DNA from: Chloroflexota bacterium | Lineage (GTDB): Bacteria; Chloroflexota; UBA5177; JANWHV01 | Direction: 5' to 3' | DNA length: 19,939 nt | NCBI GenBank assembly: GCA_028287725.1 | Contig: JAQBPC010000548.1 | Location: forward strand, 1 to 19,939 | Part shown: positions 7,423 to 14,979 of the stretch, piece after piece | Layout of the letters: each line of letters starts with the position of its first letter | Numbering within the stretch: position 1 is the stretch's first letter | Notes under the pieces: generated by a model | The model's input: only the letters and a program-made list of their open reading frames with translations | What the model was told of the DNA's origin: nothing | The model's database searches: none | Position numbers and translations under genes: made by a program

Positions 7423-8400
7423 CTACCCATACACCTCAGGATTAACCGTGTGCGGCGCACGCTTGCCTTCGAGCACCGCCATCAAATTATCGACGGCAAG
7501 CATACCCATCTTGGTCCGCGTTTCAAGCGAGGCGCTGGCAGTATGTGGAGCGAGCACCGCGTTGTTCAGATCAATCAGGCCGGGCGCCAGTTTCGGTTCG
7601 TGCTCGTAAACGTCGAGACCAGCGCCGGCGATTCGCTTGTTCTTCAACGCCTCGACGAGCGCCGCTTCGTCGACAAGAGGGCCACGCGCCGAATTGATCA
7701 AATATGCGCCGGGCTTCATCATGGCGAGTTGCGGCGCGCCAATTAAATGTCGCGTCTCCTCGGTAAATGGGGCGTGAAGCGAGACGTAGTCAGATTGCCT
7801 GAGGAGATCCTCGAGCGAGACCTTTTCCATCTGTAGCTCATCGACAATATCTGCCGGCGGATCGTAGATATCGGAGTAGAGAACGCGCATCGAGAAGCCG
7901 CGCGCCCTGCGTGCCATCGCCTGGCCTATTCGCCCGGCGCCGACGAGCCCGAGTGTCTTGCCGTAGACATCTGTCCCAAGCAGCAGCATGGGCTCCCACT
8001 GCGTAAAGCGACCTTCGCGCGTGTAGCGATCCGCCTCGACGACGCGGCGCGCGATAGCCATCATGAGGGTCCATGCGAAGTCGGCGGTGGTCTCCGTCAG
8101 CACGCCGGGCGTGTTGCAGATGGGAATGCCTCGAGCTGTCGCGGCCGCCACGTCGACGTTATTGAAGCCGACCGCGTAGTTACTCACCACCTTAAGACGG
8201 GGCTGAATGTCCAGCACTTCGGCGTCGATGGTATCGGTGAGCAGGCAGAGCAACCCGTCCATGCCCGTAGTCGCGGCGATCAATTCAGCCTTGCTCAGCA
8301 CCCGGTCCTCTAGGTTCGCGGTCAGATCGCAGCGCTCGCGGAGAACGCGCATGACGTCCGGGGGTAGTTCGCGGCTGAGAAACACGCGCGGCTTGGCCAT
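7423..8400 (-). CDS. D-2-hydroxyacid dehydrogenase (glyoxylate/hydroxypyruvate reductase type)
   Basis: This 325-aa NAD(P)-dependent enzyme interconverts a 2-keto acid and a D-2-hydroxy acid. The Rossmann motif is GLVGAGRIGQA (G154-x-G156-x-x-G159). The catalytic triad is R239 (NSARGPLVDE), E268 (DVYEHEP) and H286 (APHTAS). The overall pattern, including the early VSNYAVGFNNVDV segment, is closest to glyoxylate reductase/D-glycerate dehydrogenase (GyaR/GRHPR). There is no ACT domain, so it is not a full SerA. Exact specificity cannot be read from sequence. The ATG lies 2 nt after the stop of the aminotransferase gene, and AAAGGCGGGA at the end of that gene serves as the ribosome-binding site. 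The two are therefore co-translated. Confidence 0.93.
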   Translation of the reverse strand: MAKPRVFLSRELPPDVMRVLRERCDLTANLEDRVLSKAELIAATTGMDGLLCLLTDTIDAEVLDIQPRLKVVSNYAVGFNNVDVAAATARGIPICNTPGVLTETTADFAWTLMMAIARRVVEADRYTREGRFTQWEPMLLLGTDVYGKTLGLVGAGRIGQAMARRARGFSMRVLYSDIYDPPADIVDELQMEKVSLEDLLRQSDYVSLHAPFTEETRHLIGAPQLAMMKPGAYLINSARGPLVDEAALVEALKNKRIAGAGLDVYEHEPKLAPGLIDLNNAVLAPHTASASLETRTKMGMLAVDNLMAVLEGKRAPHTVNPEVYG

Positions 8401-8402
8401 GG

Positions 8403-9641
8403 TTAGGATCCCGCCTTTCGTTCAGTCAAAACACGTCCAATGCGAGCGAGCGCCTCCTGAATGTTCGCAATCGAATTGGCGTACGACAGGCGCAGGTAGC
8501 CTTCTCCGGCAGGTCCAAAGGAGGTGCCGGCCAATGTTGCGACTCCCGCCTCATTGAGCAGCATGTTGGCCAGATCGCCTGAGCGCATCCCGGTCCCCTG
8601 AATGTTTGGATATGCGTAGAAGGCGCCGGCGGGCATGCGGCAGGTGACGCCAGGTAGGGCGTTGAGCCCGTTGACGATCACGTCCCGGCGGCGGCGGAAC
8701 TCCTCAAGCATCTCCCGCACAGGCTGCTGGTCGCCTGTCAGCGCTTCGATTCCCGCCATCTGCGTCGCGGCCGCCGTACAGGAGTTGGAGTTGACCATAA
8801 GCTTGTTTATATGCGGCACCAAGGCGCTAGGAAACACGCCATAGCCCAGACGCCAGCCGGTCATCGCGTATGTCTTGGAGAACCCATCCAACACAATGGT
8901 CCGTTCAGCCATACCCGGCAGCACGGCGATCGAACTATGCGTGTCGTCGTAGAGCATCTGGGAATAGATCTCGTCTGAGAACACCAGCAGGTCGTGTCGG
9001 ATGGCAAGGTCGGCAATCTGGCGCAGGTCGTCCGGCGTCAGCACGCCGCCGGTTGGATTCGCCGGCGAGTTGATGATGATCATCTTGGTGCGGCTGGTGA
9101 TTGCCTTCCGTAAACCGTCGATATCCAGGCGGAAGCCCAATGACTCGGGAAGAGCGACCGGCACAACGGTACCGCCGGCATAGCGGATCATCGATTCATA
9201 GATTGGGAAGCCCGGGTCGGGGCAGAGAACCTCGTCGCCTTCGTCGACGAGTGCCAGCATGACGAAGAAGAGTATCGGCTTGGCGCCTGGCGTCACCACG
9301 ACTTGCTCTGGCGCGACATCGAGCCCCCGGCTCCGACGCATCTCGTCCGCAATGGCACGGCGAAGCGGCATGATGCCTGGAGATGGCGTGTAGTGGGTAT
9401 AGCCGTTGCGCAGCGCCTGCACCCCGGCCTCGACAATCGCCGTAGGCGTGGCGAAATCGGGCTCGCCGATCTCCAGATGGATGACGCTCCGACCCTGGGC
9501 TTCGAGTGCCTGTGCCTTGGCCAAAACTTCGAACGCGGTCTCGGTGCCGAGGCGTGTCATTCTGCCAGCTAGACGTTCATCGATGGATCGCGCCTTGCGA
9601 TCAGCATCAGCGTCATGTGACGCCATCGTTCCCGGTACCAC
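8403..9641 (-). CDS. Class I/II pyridoxal-phosphate aminotransferase (AspB-like)
   Basis: This 412-aa aminotransferase has fold type I. The PLP lysine is K256 in LDGFSKTYAMTGWRLGY. Other active-site marks are NPTGG (N195), FSDEIY (D223, Y226), R264 and the carboxylate-binding R384 in YLRLSYA. The N-terminal ERLAGRM segment and EIGEPDF are usual for AspB-like enzymes that act on aspartate, alanine or aromatic amino acids; the substrate is not determinable. The start is GTG 9639-9641, with a perfect AGGAGG (9651-9656) 9 nt upstream; the internal ATG at 9624-9626 lacks such a site. It is the first of six same-strand genes and is tightly coupled to the downstream dehydrogenase. That suggests joint conversion of an amino acid to its hydroxy acid, or the reverse. 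Confidence 0.93.
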   Translation of the reverse strand: MVPGTMASHDADADRKARSIDERLAGRMTRLGTETAFEVLAKAQALEAQGRSVIHLEIGEPDFATPTAIVEAGVQALRNGYTHYTPSPGIMPLRRAIADEMRRSRGLDVAPEQVVVTPGAKPILFFVMLALVDEGDEVLCPDPGFPIYESMIRYAGGTVVPVALPESLGFRLDIDGLRKAITSRTKMIIINSPANPTGGVLTPDDLRQIADLAIRHDLLVFSDEIYSQMLYDDTHSSIAVLPGMAERTIVLDGFSKTYAMTGWRLGYGVFPSALVPHINKLMVNSNSCTAAATQMAGIEALTGDQQPVREMLEEFRRRRDVIVNGLNALPGVTCRMPAGAFYAYPNIQGTGMRSGDLANMLLNEAGVATLAGTSFGPAGEGYLRLSYANSIANIQEALARIGRVLTERKAGS

Positions 9642-9981
9642 CGTCAGTTACCTCCTGTAGCTCGTCGCGGCGACGTACTCTGGCGCCGACGTTGGCTCGC
9701 GGTCGCGTGTCGAGCGGTCTGGCGTGTGTTCCTACGCATTGCTGTGCCACGACCGCCGCACGGCTGCCCGTTTTCGGATTGTATCAGAGCCGGCGCTGCT
9801 CGGCGCTGTTCGCACGTGCGGTACTTCCGATAATTTGTCAGCCTGTATTCACCTTGCACGCCTTACCATAATCTCACGGGATACCAATAGCTCTCTTCCT
9901 TGTAGCCATGAACTATGGCAATACTATGGGAAGGGACCCACATCGGCTGGCCCGAGCCGCGGTGAGAGGAGGGGTGGCAAA
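9642..9981. other. Intergenic control region between divergent genes
   Basis: These 340 nt hold no convincing gene. They contain the aminotransferase ribosome-binding site (9651-9656), a minus-strand extended -10 (9778-9786), and on the plus side the strong AGGAGG (9967-9972) of the next gene. A weak plus-strand promoter (TTGTAG 9900-9905, 16-nt spacer, TACTAT 9922-9927) would give a leader of about 48 nt. The frame of the downstream gene stays open back to 9724, but that extension has no ribosome-binding site. Confidence 0.6.
9778..9786 (-). promoter_or_regulatory. Extended -10 promoter for the aminotransferase operon
   Basis: The minus strand reads TGATACAAT, a TGn-TACAAT extended -10 element in otherwise GC-rich DNA. 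No -35 match lies at the usual distance, which is common for extended -10 promoters. Transcription would start near 9771 and leave a leader of about 130 nt. Confidence 0.4.
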
Positions 9982-10668
9982 ATGCCTCCAAATCAGTTCG
10001 CGATTGATTGCCCCAATCCTGCCTGTGCCACGCCTGCGGCACTTAGCCTGTGTACGCGCTTCGCGCAGGGCTTTGGCTTGCAGCTCGATGCAAGTGGCAC
10101 GCGCTCGGCCCGCTGGGACGACACGCACTGCCTCGTGTGCAGCCACTTTTCCTCGCCGTATGCCTCCGCGAACCACCCGGGACGCGACCTTCGGTCAGAC
10201 CTGGATTGGCTTAAAGCGGTGGAGCGCGCGCTGGCGCAATCGCGCGCCGAGCGCTTGAGTGCTTTCCTTGCGCTGCACGATATGGGTGTGTACGACTTGC
10301 TGGCGATGCGCCATGCCGTACAGGGGCTCCGCGATTTGACCGAGATGGTTGCCGCGGCGCCCAACTTCCCGCATGTCGGCAAGTTGCACTTCCACCATGA
10401 CGTGGGACTGCCGGAGCTGTTCGGCGTCGACCATGGCGAGGCCGAGAGCGAGCCGTTCGCCCGGAAGGTGCGGGTTCTCGGCCGGCTAATCGGCGCGCCG
10501 AGCGCTGAGACGGCACCTCGGCACTGCCTGCGACAAGAGCCGCGCCCGGCCTGGTATTTCTACAGCGACGACGACTTTATTGGCCTGCTCAGCCTCGAGC
10601 CAAACCGCGGTTACCGCGGCCACGTTACGATAGACGGCTGCCTGGATCGACTGCTGCACGCCAACTGA
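9982..10668 (+). CDS. Unrecognised 228-aa protein with cysteine pairs
   Basis: I do not recognise this protein. The start ATG 9982 is well supported by AGGAGG (9967-9972) 9 nt upstream. The N-terminal third has CPNPAC (C10, C15), C24 and CLVC (C50, C53), spaced like a possible zinc- or metal-binding site. The middle (about 70-125) looks helical and charged. Next comes a His-rich patch HVGKLHFHHD (131-140), followed by VDHGEAES. The C-terminal part (190-222) has WYFYSDDDFIGLLSL. There is no signal peptide and no transmembrane helix, so it is probably cytoplasmic. The four-helix membrane protein 242 nt downstream lies on the same strand, and no terminator is seen between them. Codon use resembles the neighbours. 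Confidence 0.75.
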   Translation: MPPNQFAIDCPNPACATPAALSLCTRFAQGFGLQLDASGTRSARWDDTHCLVCSHFSSPYASANHPGRDLRSDLDWLKAVERALAQSRAERLSAFLALHDMGVYDLLAMRHAVQGLRDLTEMVAAAPNFPHVGKLHFHHDVGLPELFGVDHGEAESEPFARKVRVLGRLIGAPSAETAPRHCLRQEPRPAWYFYSDDDFIGLLSLEPNRGYRGHVTIDGCLDRLLHAN

Positions 10669-10910
10669 GTACTGTGCGCGACGGTGCGAGCGTGGCAATG
10701 CCGTATCGATTGGATGCTGGTGCGCCGACACCATCTGTATCACGCTGTATCAGGGACTACTTGACCCTTTTGCGCACAAGGTTCACGATGCAGTTGGATG
10801 CGAGCACAGACATATCGGCAGAGATTGCCAGTACGGATACGACCCCCGGTGACTTCCATGCGGAGGTTCGGGTCGGGATCGAGATGTGAACGCAGAAGGC
10901 ACAGAGAAAG

Positions 10911-11297
10911 ATGAAATTGCTCACTCGCTTGGTGCTCAGTGCGGCGGCTTTGCTGCTCGTGGCGGCGATCGTGCCCGGAATTCACGCCGACGGGTTTGGT
11001 TCGGCCCTGCTCGCGGCCATCTTCCTTGCCCTGGTCAATGTGTCTATTCGGCCCGTGTTGGTGATTCTCACCTTGCCGATCACCATTTTGTCGTTCGGCC
11101 TGTTCCTGTTGGTGATTAACGCCGGCATGCTGTTGCTGGTAGGCCACATAGTCGCCGGGTTCACGGTCCGTGGCTGGGGCGCCGCTATCGTCGGCTCCTT
11201 ACTGCTGTGGCTCGCGGGCATGGCGATTAACCGCTTGCTCCGCGAAGAACAGGTCGAGGTTCAGCGTACGGTTCGTGTGATCGAGCACGAACCGTAA
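10911..11297 (+). CDS. Phage holin family protein (four-helix membrane protein)
   Basis: This 128-aa membrane protein has four predicted transmembrane helices at about 4-21, 29-55, 57-82 and 87-107, followed by a charged cytoplasmic tail. The segment NVSIRPVLVILTLPITILSFGLFLLVIN is the hallmark of the 'phage holin family/mycobacterial 4-TMS holin' group (YvlD-like). Despite the name, most members are ordinary chromosomal genes of unknown role, and no phage genes are nearby. A purine-rich AGAAGG lies about 11 nt before the ATG. The gene is followed 13 nt after its stop by a strong hairpin terminator. The 242 nt upstream hold only a weak TTGACC (10761-10766) and a doubtful 71-codon frame. Confidence 0.88.
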   Translation: MKLLTRLVLSAAALLLVAAIVPGIHADGFGSALLAAIFLALVNVSIRPVLVILTLPITILSFGLFLLVINAGMLLLVGHIVAGFTVRGWGAAIVGSLLLWLAGMAINRLLREEQVEVQRTVRVIEHEP

Positions 11298-11310
11298 AGG
11301 TAATCAGCTA

Positions 11311-11351
11311 GACACCCTGGAGCCGGTCAGGGGCTCCAGGGTGTCCTTTTT
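11311..11351 (+). terminator. Intrinsic terminator after the holin-family gene
   Basis: GACACCCTGGAGCC (11311-11324) pairs perfectly with 11332-11345 across a 7-nt loop and is followed by a T-run at 11347-11351. It is a strong rho-independent terminator for the plus strand. The stop codon of the convergent zinc-protein gene (11350-11352) lies in its T-run. On the minus strand the hairpin lacks a good U-tract. Confidence 0.95.
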
Positions 11352-11556
11352 ATGTCTCCGGCTGCTTTTTCCGTCGCCTTTTGCTGGCCGCCGTTGCCGC
11401 CTCCTCTTGCCGCGCGAGGCAGGCAGCGCAGAAGTAGAAGTAGCCCATGGCGAAGCGGCGCTCGACGTGCTCCACACAAAAGACGCCATCACAGCCGGCA
11501 CAATGAAGCCGGGCAGGCTCACCGCATACGGCACAGGTCTGCACTTCACTTGCCAT
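11350..11556 (-). CDS. Small B-box-like zinc-binding protein
   Basis: This 68-aa protein has eight regularly spaced ligands: C8-C11, C19-C22, C27-H30 and C43-C46. The CxxC...CxxC...CxxH...CxxC order resembles a B-box or cross-brace zinc finger binding two zinc ions. The C-terminus is short, basic and probably disordered (KRRRKK). Bacterial small proteins of this kind are mostly uncharacterised; binding to nucleic acid or protein is possible. The start at ATG 11554-11556 is certain, because AAGGAGGAGG (11566-11575) lies 9 nt upstream. It is transcribed alone and converges on the holin-family gene. Confidence 0.85.
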   Translation of the reverse strand: MASEVQTCAVCGEPARLHCAGCDGVFCVEHVERRFAMGYFYFCAACLARQEEAATAASKRRRKKQPET

Positions 11557-11695
11557 TCGGGCGCGCCTCCTCCTTGACCTACGCTCAGGGCTACGGCCAT
11601 CTCCAGAAGGCTACCAGTGCCCCTGGCAGTGGTCAACGTGGCCGGGCGTTACGGGGGCAGCAAAGGAGCCTATATATAGTGCCCCGAGGGCATTT

Positions 11696-11704
11696 TGGTA
11701 CAAT
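11696..11704 (+). promoter_or_regulatory. Extended -10 promoter for the FAD reductase
   Basis: TGGTACAAT is an extended -10 (TGn plus TACAAT). Transcription would start near 11711, giving a leader of about 140 nt. The leader contains a direct repeat of GGAATTT (11771 and 11794 regions, each preceded by TTGG), and the second copy is part of the palindrome GGAATT-T-AATTCC (11794-11806). Upstream, CTATATATAG (11670-11679) could serve the minus-strand zinc gene. Confidence 0.45.
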
Positions 11705-11852
11705 GGTAGATACCGCGCCCGCCAACGATGCTGTGTGCGCCGGGAGCTTCCAATTCATCACCGAGTTGGAGGAATTTCGACCTTAATTGGCTCGGAATTT
11801 AATTCCCTGAGATACTACTATGTCTTGATCACACAGAAGCGCTGGAGGCCTC

Positions 11853-13112
11853 ATGCACGATTCGTCCGCCGGTTTGCGCCACGTTATTATCGGCAATGGC
11901 GTGGCCGGTACCATTTGTGCGGAAACTCTGCGAAAATTGGATCCCCTCAGTGATGTAACCCTCATCGGTGGCGAGCCCTATCCCCTGTACAACCGCGTGG
12001 CCTTGCCACCCTTCCTCAAAGGGAAGGCGCTTGAGAAGAAAGTGATCATGCGCTCGCGCGATGATCATGCCAATAAGGGGATTAAGCTGCACCTTGAGAC
12101 GTGGGTCACCAGGGTGTGTGCGCAAGACAAAGTCGTGTACACGGACGGCGCCGCCTTTCCCTATGATCGCCTGCTCGTCGCGACCGGCGGCCGGCCTCGT
12201 CTCCCCGATCTTCCGGGTGTAGCGGGGACGAGCGGCGTATTCAACTTCCAGACGCTCGACGATACGAAAGCGATCATTGCCCAGGCTGAACAAGTCACCA
12301 GCGCGGTTGTGTTCGGTGGCAGTTACATTGCCTACGAATTGGCTGAGGCACTTTCGGAGCGCGGCCTCAACGTCACCTGGATCATGCGCGGACCTCGCCT
12401 GCTCCATCGCATTCTGGACGTCGAGGGTGGCGCGGTCGTCGATGCGATCGCGCGACAACATGGCGTGAACATGCTCTACAACGACCGCGTGGCGGAAGTA
12501 CAGAGCCGTGACGGAAAGATTGTCGGCGTTACAACGGTTAGCGGGAAGCAAATTGAGACCGGGATGCTCTGTTGTGGGCTCGGTTTCGATTACAACACCG
12601 AGATTCTCGAAGGCACCGGCATCCACCTCAACCAGGCGATCATCGCCGATGAATACCTGCGTACGGCAGTCCCGAATATCTTCGCGGCGGGCGACGTAGC
12701 CGAGGCTAAGAACCTGATGACCGGCGAGCATGAGGTGATGGGTACATGGGACAGTGCTACGACCCACGGGCGACTAGCTGCCCGGAATATGCTTGGCGAG
12801 AACGTACCGTTCGACGATCCCTCTGTCTATACCAGCACGATGTTTCACACCAAGATGCGCGCGGTCGGGCGTGTTCCGCATCACACCGATGCAAACTACT
12901 CGTCAATATCCCAGACTGATATTGCCAAACAGACCCACTTCAAGCTGTTGTTCGAAAAGGATGTGCTTGTCGGGGCCATTGCCGTCGGCAACATGCCCCG
13001 CCGCGCGGAGCTTCTGCATCTGATCCGTTCGCACGAGCCGGTAACCGACAAGCATCGCCTGCTCGCGCCTGAGGAAAAGCGTACGGCTGCGGCCCAGCCC
13101 GACGCCGAATAG
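11853..13112 (+). CDS. FAD-dependent NAD(P) oxidoreductase (NirB-like/ferredoxin reductase type)
   Basis: This 419-aa flavoprotein has a two-dinucleotide-domain fold. FAD binds at VIIGNGVAG (G14, G16, G19) and at NIFAAGDVAE (G280-D281), with the linker LLVATGGRPR (107-116). The PLYNRVALPPFLKGK segment is like that of nitrite-reductase NirB and related reductases. There is no redox-active CxxC or CxxxxC pair, so it is not a disulphide reductase. The NAD(P) motif is VVFGGSYIAYE, in which the second and third glycines of GxGxxG are replaced by Ser157 and Ala160. Electron partners are not encoded nearby, so its role is uncertain. GGAGG (11844-11848) precedes the ATG by 4 nt. It converges with the MocR gene, with 2 nt between the two stops. 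Confidence 0.9.
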   Translation: MHDSSAGLRHVIIGNGVAGTICAETLRKLDPLSDVTLIGGEPYPLYNRVALPPFLKGKALEKKVIMRSRDDHANKGIKLHLETWVTRVCAQDKVVYTDGAAFPYDRLLVATGGRPRLPDLPGVAGTSGVFNFQTLDDTKAIIAQAEQVTSAVVFGGSYIAYELAEALSERGLNVTWIMRGPRLLHRILDVEGGAVVDAIARQHGVNMLYNDRVAEVQSRDGKIVGVTTVSGKQIETGMLCCGLGFDYNTEILEGTGIHLNQAIIADEYLRTAVPNIFAAGDVAEAKNLMTGEHEVMGTWDSATTHGRLAARNMLGENVPFDDPSVYTSTMFHTKMRAVGRVPHHTDANYSSISQTDIAKQTHFKLLFEKDVLVGAIAVGNMPRRAELLHLIRSHEPVTDKHRLLAPEEKRTAAAQPDAE

Positions 13113-13114
13113 GC

Positions 13115-14653
13115 TTATCCGCCGGCGGATGCGGTCCGCGCCGTCTCACGCATCGTGGCACGTATGACCGTGCCGAGACGGCGCATCCCTTCGGCGATCA
13201 TCTGCTCGTTGAGGCCGGTATAGCCCATCACCAGCGAGGTCTCCGGCGGCGGGTTAAGGTAGTAGGGCTGCGCTGGGTAAATCCCGACGCCTTCTCTAGC
13301 AGCGCGCCGTACCAACGTCTCAATCGGTAGCGGCTCGCGCAGCGTGACGAGGGCGTGCAGACCGGTGCCGGTCATTGGTGGCAGCACCAAATCGCCGAGC
13401 TCGCGGTCGATCGCGGCCACGAATGCATCGTGCCGGGTCTGATAGACCTGCCGCATGGCACGCAGGTGCCGCTCAAAGTGGCCCTCGTTGAAGAAGTCGG
13501 CGAGAACTTGCTGCTCGAGCGTGGCAGTATAGCGATCGCTGAGCCACTTCGCGGTGTTGACCGGCTCGACGAGACTCGGCGGCAGCACCAGGTAGCCCAT
13601 CCTGAGTGACGGGAAAAGCACTTTCGAGAAGGTGCCTATGTACACCACGGTACCGCTCGTATCAAGCCCTTGCAGGGCCTCGACAGGCCGGCCGGCGTAG
13701 CGAAATTCGCTATCATAGTCGTCTTCAATCACCAGGGCGCTATGCTCGCGGGCCCAGCGTAGGAGCGCCAATCGCCGGGGTAGGCTCAAGACCGCGCCCG
13801 TTGGGAACTGGTGGGACGGCGTGACGTAGAGGAGCTTCGGCGAGGCGCCGGCCACCATGTGATCCAGTTCGTCCGTTATCAATCCGGCCGCGTCCACAGT
13901 GGCGTGTACGATACGCGCGCCTTGCGCGGTAAAGGCGCGGCGCGCACCAAGGTAGCCGGGCTCTTCGAGCACTACCGCGTCACCAGGATTCAGGCACACG
14001 CGGGCGAGCAGGTCCAGTGCTTGCTGTGATCCGTTCACGATCAGGATTTGCTCCGGCGTACAACGCACAGCACGGGCACGGCGAAGATATTCAGTCAGCG
14101 CTTGCCGAAGCGCTTCCACGCCATTCGTGGGTGCGTAACCAAAATGTGCGAGGTTCTTTGAGCGGAGCCGCCGCCCGAGCAGGCGCCGCCAGAGGTCGGT
14201 AGGAAAGTGGTCGATTGCCGGCCGACCATCGCGGAAATCGTACGGTAGGGTTGCCGTCCCTGGCGGCAGCATTTCGTCCACTTTGCCTTCCGTTGCGCGC
14301 CGCGCCCAATCGGACAGGGGAGGCATCGCTGTCGTCGGCAGGTTACGCGGTGGCGACGGGAAATCGGTAATGTGGCGCGGCGCTTCGAACAAATCGTCAG
14401 GCGGCGCCGTACAAACGTATGTGCCTGAGCCAAGGCGCGCGGTGATGTATCCCTCGGCCAGTAGCTGGTCGTATGCACTGGTCACCGTGTTGCGCGAGAG
14501 TCCAAGCTGATCGGCGAGCGCACGGGTTGAGGGCATGCGACTGCCGCCTGCAAGACGACCTTCCAATATCGCGATGCGCAATTGGTCGTACAGTTGGCGA
14601 TGTAATGGCAGCCCGGCGTGCTCATCGAGCCGTACCGGCAATTCCAGGGTCAC
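13115..14653 (-). CDS. MocR/PdxR-type GntR transcription regulator with aminotransferase domain
   Basis: This 512-aa regulator combines an N-terminal GntR winged helix (about 12-80; PLHRQLYDQLRIAILEGRL, PSTRALADQLGLSRNTV) with a fold-type-I aminotransferase domain (about 115-500). The PLP lysine is K344 in IGTFSKVLFPSLRMGY, and DDYDSEFRY (311-319) and HQFPTG (281-286) are also typical. In this family PLP acts as an effector, and many members control vitamin B6 synthesis (pdxST) or amino-acid genes. None of those is adjacent: the divergent neighbour is an orphan HicB-like gene, so the target is unknown. The start is GTG 14651-14653, with GAGGAG 5 nt upstream. Family members commonly regulate themselves from the divergent region. 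Confidence 0.95.
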   Translation of the reverse strand: MTLELPVRLDEHAGLPLHRQLYDQLRIAILEGRLAGGSRMPSTRALADQLGLSRNTVTSAYDQLLAEGYITARLGSGTYVCTAPPDDLFEAPRHITDFPSPPRNLPTTAMPPLSDWARRATEGKVDEMLPPGTATLPYDFRDGRPAIDHFPTDLWRRLLGRRLRSKNLAHFGYAPTNGVEALRQALTEYLRRARAVRCTPEQILIVNGSQQALDLLARVCLNPGDAVVLEEPGYLGARRAFTAQGARIVHATVDAAGLITDELDHMVAGASPKLLYVTPSHQFPTGAVLSLPRRLALLRWAREHSALVIEDDYDSEFRYAGRPVEALQGLDTSGTVVYIGTFSKVLFPSLRMGYLVLPPSLVEPVNTAKWLSDRYTATLEQQVLADFFNEGHFERHLRAMRQVYQTRHDAFVAAIDRELGDLVLPPMTGTGLHALVTLREPLPIETLVRRAAREGVGIYPAQPYYLNPPPETSLVMGYTGLNEQMIAEGMRRLGTVIRATMRETARTASAGG

Positions 14654-14979
14654 TGCGGCTCCTCGCGAGAGTGGCGTTTATGCCATATGGGCGAACTGGA
14701 TCCATTATCCTTCACGGAATTAGATTGTTGCAAGTACCACTTAAAGGCCATGCGAGTAGCTAGTGGCACGAGCACATGCACGACGACCGCCATGGAGGGT
14801 GATTCGCTCGTACATGTAGGCGGATGGCCGAGGTAACGTAGACCTATGGACTGGGGACTAATCTACTGTGGTTTCGATTCGCTTGGAAACGCGCTTTCGC
14901 GGCCGATCACCATACAATATGACATGCATGAGCGTGTGACCGCCCCAGGCATTCCAACGTATGAAAAGGGGTTGCGGTA
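14654..14979. other. Intergenic region between MocR and hicB-like gene
   Basis: These 326 nt contain no supported gene; a 28-codon frame at 14750 has poor spacing to AAAGG. The MocR promoter (14704-14733, minus) lies here. A plus-strand TACAAT (14913-14918) may be the -10 for the hicB-like gene, but it lacks a -35. No hicA reading frame is present. Confidence 0.6.
14704..14733 (-). promoter_or_regulatory. Sigma70-type promoter for the MocR regulator
   Basis: On the minus strand TTGCAA (14728-14733) and GATAAT (14704-14709) are separated by 18 nt. That gives four of six and five of six consensus matches. The predicted start near 14697 leaves a leader of about 45 nt before the GTG. Confidence 0.55.

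Noticed and set aside
9724..9981. N-terminal extension of the 9982 gene (86 extra codons)
   Set aside because: The extension has no ribosome-binding site and odd composition, while AGGAGG sits at ideal spacing before ATG 9982.
10674..10889. 71-codon frame between the unrecognised gene and the holin-family gene
   Set aside because: No ribosome-binding site, no recognisable motif and a GTG start; likely chance.
10911..11297. Sign of a prophage because of the 'holin' family name
   Set aside because: The family is widespread on chromosomes, and no endolysin, integrase or structural phage genes are nearby.
11703..11786. 27-codon upstream ORF before the FAD reductase
   Set aside because: Its ATG lies inside the predicted -10 element, so it would not be in the mRNA.
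11829..12767. 312-codon open frame on the minus strand
   Set aside because: It is antisense to the FAD reductase, whose motifs and ribosome-binding site are clear. The antisense product shows no family features.
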